NCBI GenBank assembly: GCA_002402725.1
Contig: DHGL01000015.1
Location: 1-6,499, forward strand
DNA from: Anaerolineaceae bacterium UBA4799
Lineage (GTDB): Bacteria; Chloroflexota; Anaerolineae; Anaerolineales; Anaerolineaceae
Direction: 5' to 3'
DNA: 6,499 nucleotides
Both the position numbers and the translations under genes were made by a program. The first letter of the stretch is position 1; the number at the start of each line of letters is the position of its first letter. Under the pieces are notes generated by a model. The model had not been told where the DNA came from. It saw nothing but the letters and a program-made list of their open reading frames with translations, and did not search any database. This document shows positions 5,844-6,499 of the stretch, in pieces.

Positions 5844-6499
5844 ATGAAAAGACCAGTAAAGATTCTAATCGCTATCTTAACACTTGCAGTGTTGGTGGCA
5901 TGTGCCTTCACGCCTACTCTGGATTGGAACAAGCCTGGTGTAGTTGACACCCTGGCCACCAAGGTGCCTGAAATTGTATCAACAAACATCCCACCGGTTT
6001 TTGTAAATGCGGAAGACCTTGCCAATGTTGACCAGGTTCTGACAACGCTCTATGAAAAAATCAATCCCGGTGTGGTCACCATCATCGCCACTTCTACACA
6101 GGGGGAGGGAAGCGGGTCGGGATTTGTTTACGATTACGATGGTCATATCATCACCAATTATCACGTGGTCGAAGGCGCTGATGCGATTGAGGTAGACTTC
6201 GCCAGTGGTAAAAAAGTCTATGGAGATGTAATTGCCACGGATATTGATTCTGACATCGCCGTAATCAAGGTGGATCTGCCAGCTTCTGAACTTGTACCCC
6301 TGCCTCTAGGAGATTCAGACGCACTGAAGGTCGGGCAAATGGTAGTGGCCATTGGCAACCCGTATCGCCTTACCAGCACCATGACCCTCGGGGTTGTGAG
6401 CGCCAAAGGGCGCGTCCTTGATTCGTTGCGTACTACTGAGGATTTCACTTCATACACAGCGGGTGACCTCATTCAGACGGATGCCGCCATCAACCCGGG
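5844..6499 (+). CDS. htrA: HtrA/DegP-family (S1C) serine protease, lipoprotein form, C-terminus cut by the window edge
   Basis: 218 complete codons are visible. HtrA proteases degrade or refold damaged proteins outside the cytoplasmic membrane. The N-terminus is a signal peptide (MKRPVK, then a hydrophobic stretch) with the lipobox LVAC at 17-20, so Cys20 is probably lipidated and the protease is anchored to the outer face of the membrane. A spacer of about 40 residues follows. The trypsin-like domain starts near 63, with GEGSGSGF (87-94), the catalytic His107 in TNYHVV and the catalytic Asp137 in DSDIAVIKV. Family motifs AIGNPY (169-174), LGVVSA (182-187) and QTDAAINPG (211-219) follow. The catalytic Ser, expected within a few residues in GNSGGP, and any PDZ domain lie beyond 6499. 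Co-orientation with the J-protein gene at 25 bp suggests shared expression as a chaperone-protease pair. Confidence 0.93.
   Translation, partial: MKRPVKILIAILTLAVLVACAFTPTLDWNKPGVVDTLATKVPEIVSTNIPPVFVNAEDLANVDQVLTTLYEKINPGVVTIIATSTQGEGSGSGFVYDYDGHIITNYHVVEGADAIEVDFASGKKVYGDVIATDIDSDIAVIKVDLPASELVPLPLGDSDALKVGQMVVAIGNPYRLTSTMTLGVVSAKGRVLDSLRTTEDFTSYTAGDLIQTDAAINP

Noticed and set aside
1..6499. CRISPR array, tRNA or rRNA gene, insertion sequence, phage or defence system
   Set aside because: No regularly spaced repeats with unique spacers, no cloverleaf or rRNA-like stretch, no transposase motif and no terminal inverted repeats were found. The genes are ordinary metabolic, surface and quality-control genes.

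Overview
The window reads as ordinary chromosome from a fermentative, probably strictly anaerobic bacterium. The best guess is a Chloroflexota/Anaerolineae-type organism. This rests on three things: a single-chain pyruvate:ferredoxin oxidoreductase, a lipoprotein with a Pro/Thr/Glu-rich linker and two cysteine-bearing LysM modules, and a lipoprotein HtrA protease beside a zinc-finger-less J protein. The taxonomic guess is inference from gene style, not from a marker gene. No mobile element, CRISPR array, tRNA or rRNA was seen.

Left half, minus strand. Reading with transcription (right to left), there is a two-LysM lipoprotein (4208 to 3564) closed by a good intrinsic terminator (3540 to 3505). 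Next comes a Nudix hydrolase of the ADP-ribose pyrophosphatase type (3431 to 2904). After a 161-bp gap comes nifJ (from 2742), which stays open for 914 codons and runs off the left edge without its last quarter. The gap before nifJ holds a consensus TATAAT box, and upstream of it three 11-bp direct repeats spaced one helical turn apart. No terminator was found after the Nudix gene, so read-through into nifJ is possible.

Right half, plus strand. A divergent intergenic region (4209-4371) separates the lipoprotein gene from a small nucleoside 2-deoxyribosyltransferase-fold protein. That protein most resembles DNPH1/RCL, the 2'-deoxynucleoside 5'-phosphate N-hydrolases. Next is a class B J-domain co-chaperone (4886-5818). 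Its strong promoter places the transcription start almost exactly on the ATG, with no Shine-Dalgarno sequence, so it is probably translated from a leaderless mRNA. An HtrA/DegP-family serine protease with a lipobox follows 25 bp later and runs off the right edge, before its catalytic serine and any PDZ domain.

Functionally, nifJ is central carbon metabolism (pyruvate to acetyl-CoA, CO2 and reduced ferredoxin). The Nudix and DNPH1-like enzymes fit nucleotide housekeeping, and the J protein plus HtrA form a protein-quality-control pair. I see no convincing undescribed multi-gene system. The points most worth checking are the leaderless J-protein start, the phased repeats upstream of nifJ, and the DNPH1-like enzyme.
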